DNA from: Candidatus Rifleibacteriota bacterium
GTDB taxonomy: Bacteria; Muiribacteriota; Ozemobacteria; Ozemobacterales; Ozemobacteraceae
NCBI GenBank assembly: GCA_015232575.1
Contig: JADFZL010000003.1
Location: 493,613-557,612 of the forward strand
Direction: 5' to 3'
DNA: 64,000 nt
Position numbers and translations under genes: made by a program. A model generated the notes under the pieces. The model did not search any database. It saw only the letters and a program-made list of their open reading frames with translations, and was not told the origin of the DNA. Each line of letters begins with the position of its first letter. The stretch's first letter is position 1. This document shows, one piece after another, positions 35,434 through 45,018 of the stretch.

Positions 35434-36078
35434 TCAATTCCACCAACTGAAATGACCCGTAATTGTGAACTCGAAGAGAATATCTTCCAGCGTAGTACCA
35501 TTTCCAATATTATGATAAATGGCATATCTTCGCGTTCCAGCAACAAAAACATTCGAAACCACGCCAATATGATCAAGATTTCCTGGCAACTTCCATGTTA
35601 CAAGATCGCCTGGCAAATAATCAGCTTCAACATCAGAATTTTTCTTTACCATATTTTTACGTTTCAAAAAAGTAACTATGTTTGGAACTCTTCGATGATC
35701 TATGTTTGTATCAGGCTTTTTTAAATTCCACTTTCGCGGATATTCCTGAAAATTTTTCTTCATATCTTCGTGAATCAGCTTCTGCAAATCTATGTTTATG
35801 GCTCTGAAAGCACGTATAACCACATCAGTACAAACTCCCCTGGAAATATCTACATCACCCATAGGATAATCAAGTTTTACATACGCCGGGTCATAATATC
35901 TGGTAAGCTCTGTCTGCAATCTGCAATTTTCGAGTAATTTCAAAATATCAGAATTATCAGACAAATCCTGGGCCAAAAGCTCTGTCTTGAATAACACCAT
36001 AGAAAGAAAAAATGTACAGACAGCAAATCTTCTAATCATATTAAAACTTATGACTGAAAAATTAAGTTTTCGGCTCAT
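35434..36078 (-). CDS. DUF1287-family secreted protein (NlpC/P60-like fold)
   Basis: 214 residues. A signal sequence precedes a domain with a Cys in RGVCTDVVIRA (Cys83) and a His in LDHIGVVS (His170), the spacing expected of DUF1287/YijG proteins related to NlpC/P60 amidases. These proteins are thought to act on cell-wall or envelope substrates. The DxHxGVV region and the GDLVTWKLPG lead-in are characteristic. The start at 36078 fits a predicted promoter whose -10 ends 8 nt upstream. An in-frame ATG at 36039 would also leave a signal peptide. It is followed 3 nt later by the PrcB-like gene. Confidence 0.85.
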   Translation of the reverse strand: MSRKLNFSVISFNMIRRFAVCTFFLSMVLFKTELLAQDLSDNSDILKLLENCRLQTELTRYYDPAYVKLDYPMGDVDISRGVCTDVVIRAFRAINIDLQKLIHEDMKKNFQEYPRKWNLKKPDTNIDHRRVPNIVTFLKRKNMVKKNSDVEADYLPGDLVTWKLPGNLDHIGVVSNVFVAGTRRYAIYHNIGNGTTLEDILFEFTITGHFSWWN

Positions 36079-36086
36079 AATCTTTC

Positions 36087-36115
36087 AGTCTAGTACAATT
36101 CGCAAATATTGTCAA
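36087..36115 (-). promoter_or_regulatory. Predicted leaderless promoter of the DUF1287 gene
   Basis: On the minus strand TTGACA (36110-36115) and TAGACT (36087-36092) are 17 bp apart. The -10 ends 8 nt before the ATG at 36078, and there is no Shine-Dalgarno sequence. Confidence 0.5.
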
Positions 36116-36180
36116 GTCATATCAGTATGGGATCAATTCACCACTGCACAGTGCATGGAATAAGGCAATTATTGTTTATT

Positions 36181-36209
36181 TTGACTTTGTTGATAAATGA
36201 TGATAAATT
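36181..36209 (+). promoter_or_regulatory. Predicted promoter of the 36291 operon
   Basis: TTGACT (36181-36186) and TAAATT (36204-36209) are 17 bp apart. The resulting leader of about 75 nt contains GGGAG before the ATG at 36291. Confidence 0.4.
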
Positions 36210-36290
36210 ATTGCGGTAAACACTATCCTAACCATAAAAAGTTGGAAGTCATACATATATTTTGCATAGATAACCTTTCGGGAGAAATTT

Positions 36291-36896
36291 ATGAATAATA
36301 AGTTGTCTGTTTATTTTGTTGCAGTATTAATTTTTGTCTCATGCAGTGCTTCTGCACAATTAAGTGTCCCAGTCAGTTATGATCTTGGAAATGGAAAAAA
36401 GATTGACGGAACAATCACTGGTGGCTCAATATGCGATCCTGAGGGTTTTGCATTTATTCCGGAAAAAGCTACTGCTACGATGATATTTTCTTATGAATCA
36501 GTAGACAATATTTCAAAACTTTCTATTGATCCGTCAGGCAATGTTTCTGCTGTAATATCGATGAAAAATGGCAAATCTTACAAATCCATCTCCAATGTTG
36601 GTGACACAGAACCGATAATTGTACTTCAGGACGAATCTCCCGACAATGGAAAAACTCCTGGAAAAGCCAGAAAATTCATGAAAACCGGATTCAGAGGAAT
36701 TCCACTTATTGAAGTTGACGCCGCCTTAACACCTGAAGTAGATTTCAATGCAATAAAAGGTCTTACCCAGCAGTTTATGAAAGCATTAGACTCTGAAAAT
36801 CTTGACCAGGCAGTCGAATTCCACAACAAAATCGGTGAATTGCTTGAAAATAATGAATCAACAAGTGTTGATGGTCCAGAATCTGAAGTTAAATAA
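36291..36896 (+). CDS. Small secreted protein preceding the STAND NTPase
   Basis: 201 residues. A signal peptide with a Cys near residue 18 (VSCSASAQ) suggests a secreted protein, possibly a lipoprotein, although the lipobox is not ideal. A beta-rich N-domain (about 25-115) carries Gly-Ser and Lys-Ser strands. The C-terminal helical part (about 140-195) is acidic. GGGAG precedes the ATG by about 7 nt. It is 13 nt upstream of the DUF4062-STAND gene with no separate promoter visible, so the two are likely co-transcribed. No family is recognised. Confidence 0.8.
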   Translation: MNNKLSVYFVAVLIFVSCSASAQLSVPVSYDLGNGKKIDGTITGGSICDPEGFAFIPEKATATMIFSYESVDNISKLSIDPSGNVSAVISMKNGKSYKSISNVGDTEPIIVLQDESPDNGKTPGKARKFMKTGFRGIPLIEVDAALTPEVDFNAIKGLTQQFMKALDSENLDQAVEFHNKIGELLENNESTSVDGPESEVK

Positions 36897-36909
36897 TACA
36901 TAACCCTGA

Positions 36910-39900
36910 ATGAGCAAAGCAGAAAAATCACTAACCAGGTTCCATGAAATATATGTTTCTTCAACTTTTCCTGATTTCAAAGCCGAAAGGAGATTGCTTG
37001 AGAGGCAGTTATTTCCACAGATTCGCAATTACTGTGAAAAACGCGGGATAATATTCAATTGGGTCGATTTTCGAAGCGGACTGGAAAACGAAAAAGTCGA
37101 ATCTTCCCTCTTGAAAATAATGCTCGAACGCATCAGAACGCCTCATACATTTTTTTCGGGAATGGTGGGTTTTCGCTATGGTCTGATTCCTCAATCTATT
37201 GCCGATGAAATACTCGACAGAGAACCATGGCTCGCCAGACATCCGCAGTGTTCCATCAATGAAATCGAATACCTTGCATTTCTGCTCGACGAAGAAATGG
37301 ACAACTCGAAATGCAGTTTGTTTTTTCGAAGCGAAGCTATTATTAATAGTTTGTCCAGCACTGAAAAAGAAATATACACAGAAAGTATTCCCGACCAATC
37401 AACCAACACCCTTTCTCAAAGAGGTTCAGAAGAACATTTCAAAAATCGGCAGGAAAAACTTTCAAAATTCAAAGAAACTATCCAGAAAGCCAACCAGCTT
37501 GCAGGTGAATTTGAAAATCTTCAGGAATTTGGAGATAAATTCCTCTCCAGAGCAATAGAACAAATAAACCGCTTTTTCCCAAAATCTATTGGTCTCAGAA
37601 ATTCTTATTCAGACGCTGAACCCCATTTCATGAACGTATTTGAGCATGAATTCAGCGATCAGGAAAATGAACTGGAAAAAAGTTCATTTAATAATCTCGC
37701 AAGAAATAATTATTTTAACCTCCTTGATTCAATTATTGACAACGAAACTGGTCCGTTTTGTATTCATGGCGAAAAAGGGTCAGGTAAAACGTCTATTATC
37801 AGAACCTGGACTGCAAGAAAGCGCTTCAAAAGCCCTGAAGTTCCAATCTTCTATCACAGCTTTTCAGAAACTGACCAGCTTGATTCACAAATACGTGCAT
37901 GGAACTGTCTTTTTAATAAATTCAGTAATTTTGCTGAATTCAGACATCCGATTTCAAACTGGAATGAATTAAAAAATGAAATACCCGGTTTCTTGAAAAA
38001 ATTCGCCGATAATTCCGGACTGATAATAATTTTCGACAATATGAACCACCTTCCCCCACCGGAAAACCATATTCAACAGATGTTTGTTCCTCCAAAAACT
38101 GATAAAGTTAAAATGATATTCATTACCACATCAGAAAGATTGCCCGGCACTTTCTCTGACACAAATCTGAAGGAAATCGAAATTCGAAAACTGAATACTG
38201 CTGAGGCCAGAGGCATTACAAAGAAATTCCTCAGAGAGCGCAAGATATCACTTGATCAACAGATGATTGAAAAGCTTACGACTGTTGCGCCCACTACCGA
38301 TGTCTGCTTCCTCTCATCAATGCTGGAAAGTATTTCTGAAAACCACAATCTCGTAAGAGTAAATCGCAGCATAGTAAGATGCGTCGAAAAAAATTCACTG
38401 GATGAGCTTTTCAATGACTATCTTCAGGAACTTGAAGAAATTATTGGAAATGTTGGCTCTGAAAGACTGAAATTTGCATTTTCGTATATTTTTGAGTCAA
38501 GGCGTGGAATATCAGAACTTGAGCTTCGCGAACTGATTTCGTTATCTGATGCCCTTCCCAGACCCGAATTCTGGTATCCATTTGTAAGGGAACTCAGACG
38601 CCATCTTAAAGTTTCATCAGGTCTTTTCAGATTCGGGCAAAACTACTTCCGGGCATTTTTTCAAAAAGCTTATCTTTCTGACCCGGCCTTCAAAAATCTT
38701 GTCAGACAGCAGCTCGGTGATTATTTCATCGCCCGCGAACCATCACCCAGAACAACAAGTGAAGCCCTGTTTCAGTTCAAAAAACTGGAAGCATGGGAAA
38801 AGATTTATGAAACTCTCTCCAACCCGGCATTTTTTTCAGTTATTTACGCTTATGATCCGCTTGAAGTAATCGAACTCTGGAAACAGATCGAAGACAATTC
38901 CTCTTTTAAAATAACTGACGCATATTTACAATATCTCTACACTGAAGAAAAACCTTCAATGGAACTTGCTTTCGTTTCAGAAATGCTTTCAGCAACCGGA
39001 CACTGCAATGAAGCTGTTACATTGATGAGAAAGCTTTATGAGAAAAACAAATCATCAGAAAACGCCTCAATAGCTTTTCAAATAACAATACGCCAGACCT
39101 CAGATCTTATGAAAAGCGAAAAGTATTCAGACGCGCTTTATGCAATTGACAAATTTTTAAGCGATTTTCCCGATTCCAGCTCTGAGGTCAATATGGCTGA
39201 GCTTTTTCTCATGAAGGGTCGATGCCTGCTGAAAACTGGTAATACTGGTGAAGCAGAAAACCTTATACAACAATCTTCGGAAATCTTTTCAAAAAGATTC
39301 CGACACTCAAGGATTATTGAAGTAAGTCGCACCCTCGCTGAACTTTACCAGAACAAGGGTGATTACACAAATTCTCTTAAACAGTACAAAGCTCTTGAAG
39401 AAGCAGCATCAATGACTGACTCAAAGCTTATCCTGGCAGAAGCATTGTATGGCCAGGCGACTATACAAAAGCTCCACGGCGAACTTGACTCTTCACTTGC
39501 CCTGCTTGGAAAACTTAAAACTCTGTCCCAGTGTAATAACTTCAATCAATGGCTTGTGGGTTGTCTGAATCTTCTGGCCGCAATATTCAGAGCTCGCGGA
39601 AACATGAAAGCATCATTTGTACATTACCGTGAAGCCGAAGAAATATGCAGAAGCATTAATGACCAAACCGGTCTTCAAATTGCGCTTGGCGGACAGGCAT
39701 TAATTTTTAAAGCTCGCGGAGAACTGGATACAGCCCTGAAACTTTTCCAGGAACAGGAAAGAATCTGCCGCGAACTTCAGATCATTGACGGAATGCAAAT
39801 TGCATTATCAGGGCAGGCTGCAATATTAAGAGACCGCGGACAGCTTGATGACGCTATGACATTCTTTAAACAGGCTGAAAAAATATGCCGCAAAGAATCA

Positions 39901-41346
39901 AACTGGGAAGGGCTTCAGAGAATTCTCTGCAATATTGCCATGGTTCACCGCGACAAAGGCGAGCTGGACGAAGCAATAATCATACTCCGGGAAGGTGAAA
40001 AACTCTGCAACCAGTATGGCTTAAAACTTTGCCGGCAAAGAACACTTGAAAGCCTCGCACTTGTACTGAAAAGCCGTGGCGATCTCGACGGTGCCTTCGC
40101 CCTTCTTAAAGAACAGGAAAAAATATGCAGAGAACTTGGTGTACTGATCGGGCTCCAGGTGGCACTTGGAAATCAGGCTCATATTCTGCACTTCAGAGGC
40201 GATTACGATCAGGCAATGGAAATGTTTTCTGAACAGGAAAGAATCTGCCGCCAACTCGGATTAAAAGACCGCCTTCAGGCGGCATTAAACGGTCAGGCTG
40301 TTATTCTGCGCGCCAGAGGTGAAATTGAAAAAGCAACTGTTTTATTGCAGGAACAGGAAAACATTTGCCTTGAACTTGGCTTGAAAGCAGGTCTTCAGAT
40401 TTGCTATTACAATCAGGGAATTATCAACCTTGTACGCGGAAATTTGAGTGCAGCTTACGAACTCTTCAAAAAACAGGAAAAAATATGCATTGACGCTGGT
40501 TATCAGGAAGGACTTCAGGCTTCGCTGGGCAGCCAGGCAGTAATTCTCAGAAACAGAGGCGATCTGAACGGTGCTGCTGCTCTCTTCACTCGTCAGGAAA
40601 AGATATGCAGGGATTCGGGATATAAAGAAGGGCTTCAAATCTCTCTCTGCGGAAAAGCTGTAATTTTTGCGGCCCACGGCAATCTGATTGAAGCACTTGA
40701 TTATCTCGAAGAAGGAGAAAAAATCTGCCGGGAAATGTCTCACAAAGAGGGCCTTCAGAGAATTCTCTGCGTTAAAGCTTCAATTTTTCAATCCCAGGGA
40801 AATCTTGATTCAGCATTCAAATTGCTTAAGGAAGCTGAAAAAATTTGCCGGAGTCTTGATCATAAATCAGGACTGCAGCGTGTTCTTGAGAATGAAGCAT
40901 CTTTGCTCATCAGCCAGAAAAAATATGACGAAGCACTTGTACTTCTCAGAGAGCAGGAAGAAATATGCCGGAACATCGGAATAAAAGCTGGTTTACAGGC
41001 AAGCCTCGGACAAATCGCCATGATTTATCAGGAAAAGGGAGATATTGATTCTTCGCTGCACTTCCTGAAAGAACAGGAAATGCTCTGCAGATCAATCGGC
41101 CTGCACGCACCACTTGCAAAGAATCTGACACAACAGGCTTTAATTCTTTCCCAGAAAAAAAACAGCACAGAAGAAGCGCTTTTTTTCATCTCAGAAGGCT
41201 ATAAAATAGCTTCAGAACACGGATTAGCCTCACTTGCAACATATATTAAATCGGTTCTTGATGGAATTAAAAACGAGATTGATACTGCAAGTAAAAAGAT
41301 TCGTGAAATTGATGAATTGAAAAAAGATGAAAAACGAAGAATTTGA
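36910..41346 (+). CDS. DUF4062-STAND NTPase with C-terminal TPR array
   Basis: 1478 residues. N-terminus: a DUF4062-type domain (about 11-125), recognised by IYVSSTFPDFKAERRLL, a VGFRYG strand and SINEIEY. This domain also heads eukaryotic NPHP3/NWD1-like proteins and some bacterial conflict proteins. The P-loop GEKGSGKT lies at 287-294 and the Walker B strand LIIIFDNMN at 371-379. A winged-helix-like region (about 480-640) follows. From about residue 640 onward the chain is helical, and the last section carries 13 units of 40 residues, nearly all containing E-x-I-C. STAND proteins sense a ligand through their repeats and oligomerise on ATP binding. Known relatives include antiphage sensors, but no phage context is visible here. 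It overlaps the next gene by 20 nt. Confidence 0.88.
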   Translation: MSKAEKSLTRFHEIYVSSTFPDFKAERRLLERQLFPQIRNYCEKRGIIFNWVDFRSGLENEKVESSLLKIMLERIRTPHTFFSGMVGFRYGLIPQSIADEILDREPWLARHPQCSINEIEYLAFLLDEEMDNSKCSLFFRSEAIINSLSSTEKEIYTESIPDQSTNTLSQRGSEEHFKNRQEKLSKFKETIQKANQLAGEFENLQEFGDKFLSRAIEQINRFFPKSIGLRNSYSDAEPHFMNVFEHEFSDQENELEKSSFNNLARNNYFNLLDSIIDNETGPFCIHGEKGSGKTSIIRTWTARKRFKSPEVPIFYHSFSETDQLDSQIRAWNCLFNKFSNFAEFRHPISNWNELKNEIPGFLKKFADNSGLIIIFDNMNHLPPPENHIQQMFVPPKTDKVKMIFITTSERLPGTFSDTNLKEIEIRKLNTAEARGITKKFLRERKISLDQQMIEKLTTVAPTTDVCFLSSMLESISENHNLVRVNRSIVRCVEKNSLDELFNDYLQELEEIIGNVGSERLKFAFSYIFESRRGISELELRELISLSDALPRPEFWYPFVRELRRHLKVSSGLFRFGQNYFRAFFQKAYLSDPAFKNLVRQQLGDYFIAREPSPRTTSEALFQFKKLEAWEKIYETLSNPAFFSVIYAYDPLEVIELWKQIEDNSSFKITDAYLQYLYTEEKPSMELAFVSEMLSATGHCNEAVTLMRKLYEKNKSSENASIAFQITIRQTSDLMKSEKYSDALYAIDKFLSDFPDSSSEVNMAELFLMKGRCLLKTGNTGEAENLIQQSSEIFSKRFRHSRIIEVSRTLAELYQNKGDYTNSLKQYKALEEAASMTDSKLILAEALYGQATIQKLHGELDSSLALLGKLKTLSQCNNFNQWLVGCLNLLAAIFRARGNMKASFVHYREAEEICRSINDQTGLQIALGGQALIFKARGELDTALKLFQEQERICRELQIIDGMQIALSGQAAILRDRGQLDDAMTFFKQAEKICRKESNWEGLQRILCNIAMVHRDKGELDEAIIILREGEKLCNQYGLKLCRQRTLESLALVLKSRGDLDGAFALLKEQEKICRELGVLIGLQVALGNQAHILHFRGDYDQAMEMFSEQERICRQLGLKDRLQAALNGQAVILRARGEIEKATVLLQEQENICLELGLKAGLQICYYNQGIINLVRGNLSAAYELFKKQEKICIDAGYQEGLQASLGSQAVILRNRGDLNGAAALFTRQEKICRDSGYKEGLQISLCGKAVIFAAHGNLIEALDYLEEGEKICREMSHKEGLQRILCVKASIFQSQGNLDSAFKLLKEAEKICRSLDHKSGLQRVLENEASLLISQKKYDEALVLLREQEEICRNIGIKAGLQASLGQIAMIYQEKGDIDSSLHFLKEQEMLCRSIGLHAPLAKNLTQQALILSQKKNSTEEALFFISEGYKIASEHGLASLATYIKSVLDGIKNEIDTASKKIREIDELKKDEKRRI
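39538..41216 (+). repeat. 120-bp tandem coding repeats (13 TPR-like units)
   Basis: Thirteen units of 40 residues inside the STAND gene, related to kinesin-light-chain-type TPRs. Nearly every unit has a Glu-x-Ile-Cys helix (two read ExLC), and the Gly-Asp/Glu-Leu-Asp turn recurs. The Cys is present in all 13 units. Confidence 0.85.
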
Positions 41347-42745
41347 ACTTCAATTATCTGATTTCCGAAAAAAACTCTCTTTCTGGATTTTTTTAAGAAA
41401 CTTTCTTTTTTCTATTACCCTGTGGGGCTTTTCATGCGGCATTCTGGTGTATGTGTTAAAATTTCTTCGAATTTTTGACAATTCATCAGCTCTTAATTTT
41501 TACTTATTTTCAACTATTTGTCTGCTTGTACCATCAATAATTGCATCAAATTATTATTCGCCTGACAAAAGAAAAATTCTTGAGTACCTTGATTCAATAA
41601 ATCAGTCAGGTGGAATTTTGATGTCCGAATCAGAAGAAGGCTCTGAAGAATGGCGTAGTCGCCTGAATAAAATGATTTTTCCGGAAATATCCATTTCAAT
41701 GTCCCTGAAAAAGTCTTCTATTCTTGCCCTTTCAATTACTTTCGGGTTCCTGGCAGCTTATATTCCAGTTTTTTCACATTCTGAAATTTCTGATAAAAAG
41801 ATAAGTATTGTTGGCGAAATAGACCAGATGAAAAACAGAATTGAATCACTACAGGAAGCCGAAATAATCAAACCATCACAATCTGAGAAGCTCCTTGAAA
41901 GACTTGATGAACTTAAGTCGAAAGAGAAAGGAACTGACATCCCGGATATTCTTGAAGCACTCGATAACCTTCAGCAAAGCTTATCAAAGCTCGCAGATGA
42001 AGGTATCAAAAGCAAAATGGCTGATCTGAAACGCGATCTGAATACACAATCCGCCCTTGAATCTGCAATGAAAAACAAAGATTCAAAACAGTTCACTCTT
42101 CCGCCTGACTTTCCATCACTTGAAAAGATGATGGAGAATGCAAGCGGAACAATAAAACCCGGAATTCCAGGTAAAGGAATAGAGGGTCTCTCAAGAAGCG
42201 ACATCGCAAGCCTTGCAGAAAAGCTTGACAGTGAAATGGAAAAACAGCTGCGCCAGTTGATGAAGCTTACAAAAAGCGGTTTCCTTGATTCAGAAGCACT
42301 TGAAAAACTTCAAAAGATGAAACTTCAGAAAATAGACCTCAAAGATTTAATTAAGGCACTTTCTGAATCTAAATCTGGATGTAACTCAAAAAATGCCTCT
42401 GAAGCGGTGTTGATTTCCGTGCCTGTTTCCGGAGGCGACAAAGATAACAAACCCGGAAGCGGTGGATTGGGGAGAGGAAGAGGAGACGCTGAACTCCACC
42501 TTGGAGAATCTGTAAAAGATGAAGGAAAAAAATTCACAAATCAGGTTGTTCCACCGTCATACTTTGACCCGGGAAAAGCTGAACTGGTCGGATACGCAAT
42601 TTCAGCTCCGACAAAAAACACAGAGGTTGTACCTGCAGAAAAAGGTAATCTCAATACACAATCAAAAGATGGCGGTACAGCAGTAAATCGTGATATACTT
42701 CCCAGGCACCGCAGAGCTGTAAAGGAATATTTCAGAAGAGAATAG
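41327..42745 (+). CDS. Membrane protein with coiled coil, partner of the STAND gene
   Basis: 472 residues. Three membrane segments lie near residues 18-45, 57-78 and 126-146. A coiled-coil region (about 155-235) follows, and then a Lys/Gly-rich section. The C-terminal ILPRHRRAVKEYFRRE motif is often seen in membrane proteins of MoxR/VWA gene clusters (resemblance to DUF4175 proteins is tentative). It starts inside the last codons of the STAND NTPase gene (20-nt overlap), so the two are translated together and probably interact. It has no catalytic motif that I can see. It may anchor the NTPase to the membrane (inference). Confidence 0.78.
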   Translation: MKNEEFELQLSDFRKKLSFWIFLRNFLFSITLWGFSCGILVYVLKFLRIFDNSSALNFYLFSTICLLVPSIIASNYYSPDKRKILEYLDSINQSGGILMSESEEGSEEWRSRLNKMIFPEISISMSLKKSSILALSITFGFLAAYIPVFSHSEISDKKISIVGEIDQMKNRIESLQEAEIIKPSQSEKLLERLDELKSKEKGTDIPDILEALDNLQQSLSKLADEGIKSKMADLKRDLNTQSALESAMKNKDSKQFTLPPDFPSLEKMMENASGTIKPGIPGKGIEGLSRSDIASLAEKLDSEMEKQLRQLMKLTKSGFLDSEALEKLQKMKLQKIDLKDLIKALSESKSGCNSKNASEAVLISVPVSGGDKDNKPGSGGLGRGRGDAELHLGESVKDEGKKFTNQVVPPSYFDPGKAELVGYAISAPTKNTEVVPAEKGNLNTQSKDGGTAVNRDILPRHRRAVKEYFRRE

Positions 42746-42797
42746 TACGCAAAATACTAAATAAAGGAGCATTTACGTGTTAACTTTTGGGTGGGCT

Positions 42798-42861
42798 GTC
42801 ATCTCGAACGAATGTGAGAGATCTCCGTAAATGCGAGATTTCTTCCTTCGGTCGATATGAC
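42798..42861. repeat. GTCAT...ATGAC palindromic repeat
   Basis: GTCATCTCGAACGAA (42798-42812) pairs with TTCGGTCGATATGAC (42847-42861), 13 of 15 positions matching. Between them, GAGATCT and AGATTTCT can pair too. The outline matches a dispersed repeat style common in many bacterial genomes. It sits in the 181-nt gap before the helicase gene. Just outside, GCATTTACG and CGTAAATGC are also inverted. Confidence 0.65.
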
Positions 42862-42926
42862 ATATTATAATAGACCCCTTTACAAGGATTTGCTGTAATA
42901 GAATACGGGAAGAGTTTAATTTTTTC

Positions 42927-44906
42927 ATGGATTACACACTTACAAATTCAAATTTTTCGATAGACTATAAAGCCGCCTTAAACGAGCGACAGCTTGAAGC
43001 CGTATTTTGCATGGAAGGTCCCCTACTCTGCATCGCAGGCGCCGGATCAGGTAAAACCCGTACCCTAGTTTATCGTGTAGCCAGAATGATAGAATCTGGA
43101 ATCTCGCCCTCTTCGATTATTCTGCTCACATTCACAAGAAAAGCCGCAAAAGAAATGATTACCCGCGCCTCTGAACTGGCAGGTGACATAATTCATTCAA
43201 TTTCAGGCGGAACCTATCATTCATTTGCATATCAATTCCTGAGAAAATTTGGTTCAACAATCGGGCTGCCGGAAAATTTTTCAATAATGGATGAAGCAGA
43301 CTCACTGAGCCTGATAAACCTTATACGGACAGAAGCTGAAACTCAGGAAGGCGAAACCAGATTCCCCACAAAAAATACACTGAAAACAACGCTTAGCGCA
43401 TCAATCAACCGCGGAAAAACTTATCAGGAGGCAATTAATTCTGAAATTCCGCAATTCGCGGAGCATACTGAAGCAATTATCAATATATTCAACGCCTATA
43501 ATGATTTTAAAAATAAAAATGGAATGTTTGACTTCGATGATCTGCTGACCATTTTCATCAGATTGCTCGAAGAAAATTCTGAAGCAGTAAATATTGTTCA
43601 CAGCAGATACAAATATTTGCTTGTTGATGAATATCAGGATACAAACATTCTGCAGGCAAAAATTACACGGCTTCTGGCAAGAGAAAGCAGAAATGTAATG
43701 GCAACCGGAGATGACTTTCAAAGTATTTATTCATTCCGAGGTGCTGATTTTCATAATATTCTCAGTTTTCCGGAAATATTTCCCGGAACTAAAATTATTA
43801 AACTTGAAGAGAATTATCGAAGCGGAAACGACATTCTTCAGGCTACAAACCGCCTTATGACACATGCAGCGGCATCTTTTCAAAAAACACTTTTCACAAA
43901 AAAGAAAATTGGTGAAAAACCCGTACTTGTAACTTGTAAGAGCGAAGATCAGCAATCAAGATTTGTAGTTCAACGAATTCAGGAACTGAGACTTCAGGGA
44001 ATTCCTCTTTCAGATGTCGTAGTTCTTTTCAGATCAGGCTTTCACGCTTATCAGCTTGAGCTGGAATTGAAAAAACAGAATATTCCATATCAGAAATGGG
44101 GCGGATTCAAATTCTTCGAAGCAGCCCATATAAAAGACATTCTCGCACATCTGAGGCTGCTCATCAATACAAGAGACCAGGTTTCATGGAGCCGTGCCCT
44201 ATCTCTTGTCGAAGGAGTCGGAACAAAAACAATCAGAAATTTTCTTGAAACTCTCTCGCAATCAGATTCCAATGAAACCAGCGAATTGCTCGCAGAAATT
44301 CGGGTTTCAGCACGATCAAAAGCCGGAATTTCTGCCCTGAATGAACTATTGAATAAACTCCTTCAACTGGTTCGAAAAAATGACCCGTCTTCTCTGATTA
44401 ACCTAATTTCTGATTACTATGGTCCAATTCTTAAAAAGAAATACGACGATTTTCCGAAAAGAATGAAAGACCTCGACCAGCTATCAATAATTGCCTCTAA
44501 ATATCAGGACGTTGAAACTTTTCTAGCTGATCTGGCACTTGAACCGCCTGCCAAAAGTATAAATGACAATCTTGCCGCAGACGAAAGCATCAATGGAAGC
44601 CCAAATGAAAGCCTTGTTATCTCGACGATTCATTCTGCAAAAGGTCTCGAATGGAACACGGTGTTTATTATTTTTGCAATAGAAGGAAGGTTCCCGCCAA
44701 ATTATTCTCTTGAAGACCCCGAAGCAATCGAAGAAGAGCGTAGACTTATGTATGTCGCAATGACACGCGCCAAAGAACGTCTGTATATTACCTGTCCAAC
44801 AACATGCTGGGACCCGGTCACCCACACTGTTTTTTCAGAACCTTCGCGCTTTGTATTAGAAATCGGAGACAGATTTTTTCAGAAATGGAATCTTCGTGAA
44901 GCTTGA
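42927..44906 (+). CDS. UvrD/PcrA-type superfamily 1 DNA helicase
   Basis: 659 residues, slightly shorter than typical UvrD (about 720). Motifs in order: Q motif LNERQLEAV (18-26), Walker A AGAGSGKT (37-44), motif II LLVDEYQDT, motif III GDDFQSIYSFRG, motif V VISTIHSAKGLEW, and motif VI RRLMYVAMTRAKERLYI. These are complete, so it should be an active 3'-5' helicase acting in DNA repair or replication restart. The C-terminal region after motif VI is short and lacks the usual long PcrA tail. It is a monocistronic-looking plus-strand gene after the palindromic repeat. A distant GGGAAGAG is the only possible ribosome site. Confidence 0.93.
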   Translation: MDYTLTNSNFSIDYKAALNERQLEAVFCMEGPLLCIAGAGSGKTRTLVYRVARMIESGISPSSIILLTFTRKAAKEMITRASELAGDIIHSISGGTYHSFAYQFLRKFGSTIGLPENFSIMDEADSLSLINLIRTEAETQEGETRFPTKNTLKTTLSASINRGKTYQEAINSEIPQFAEHTEAIINIFNAYNDFKNKNGMFDFDDLLTIFIRLLEENSEAVNIVHSRYKYLLVDEYQDTNILQAKITRLLARESRNVMATGDDFQSIYSFRGADFHNILSFPEIFPGTKIIKLEENYRSGNDILQATNRLMTHAAASFQKTLFTKKKIGEKPVLVTCKSEDQQSRFVVQRIQELRLQGIPLSDVVVLFRSGFHAYQLELELKKQNIPYQKWGGFKFFEAAHIKDILAHLRLLINTRDQVSWSRALSLVEGVGTKTIRNFLETLSQSDSNETSELLAEIRVSARSKAGISALNELLNKLLQLVRKNDPSSLINLISDYYGPILKKKYDDFPKRMKDLDQLSIIASKYQDVETFLADLALEPPAKSINDNLAADESINGSPNESLVISTIHSAKGLEWNTVFIIFAIEGRFPPNYSLEDPEAIEEERRLMYVAMTRAKERLYITCPTTCWDPVTHTVFSEPSRFVLEIGDRFFQKWNLREA

Positions 44907-45018
44907 CAGGCGATGCTTCATTTGATAAGCTTCAGAAGTATTTTTTTAATATTCGAATTTACAGTATGAAAATTTTTTGATTTATTAACAGAATTTTGCT
45001 TTTCGATAAGGATGAATA

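Noticed and set aside
36910..41346. A confident antiphage defence call for the STAND gene
   Set aside because: The architecture fits known defence proteins, but no phage or defence neighbours are visible. It is kept as a finding, not a claim.
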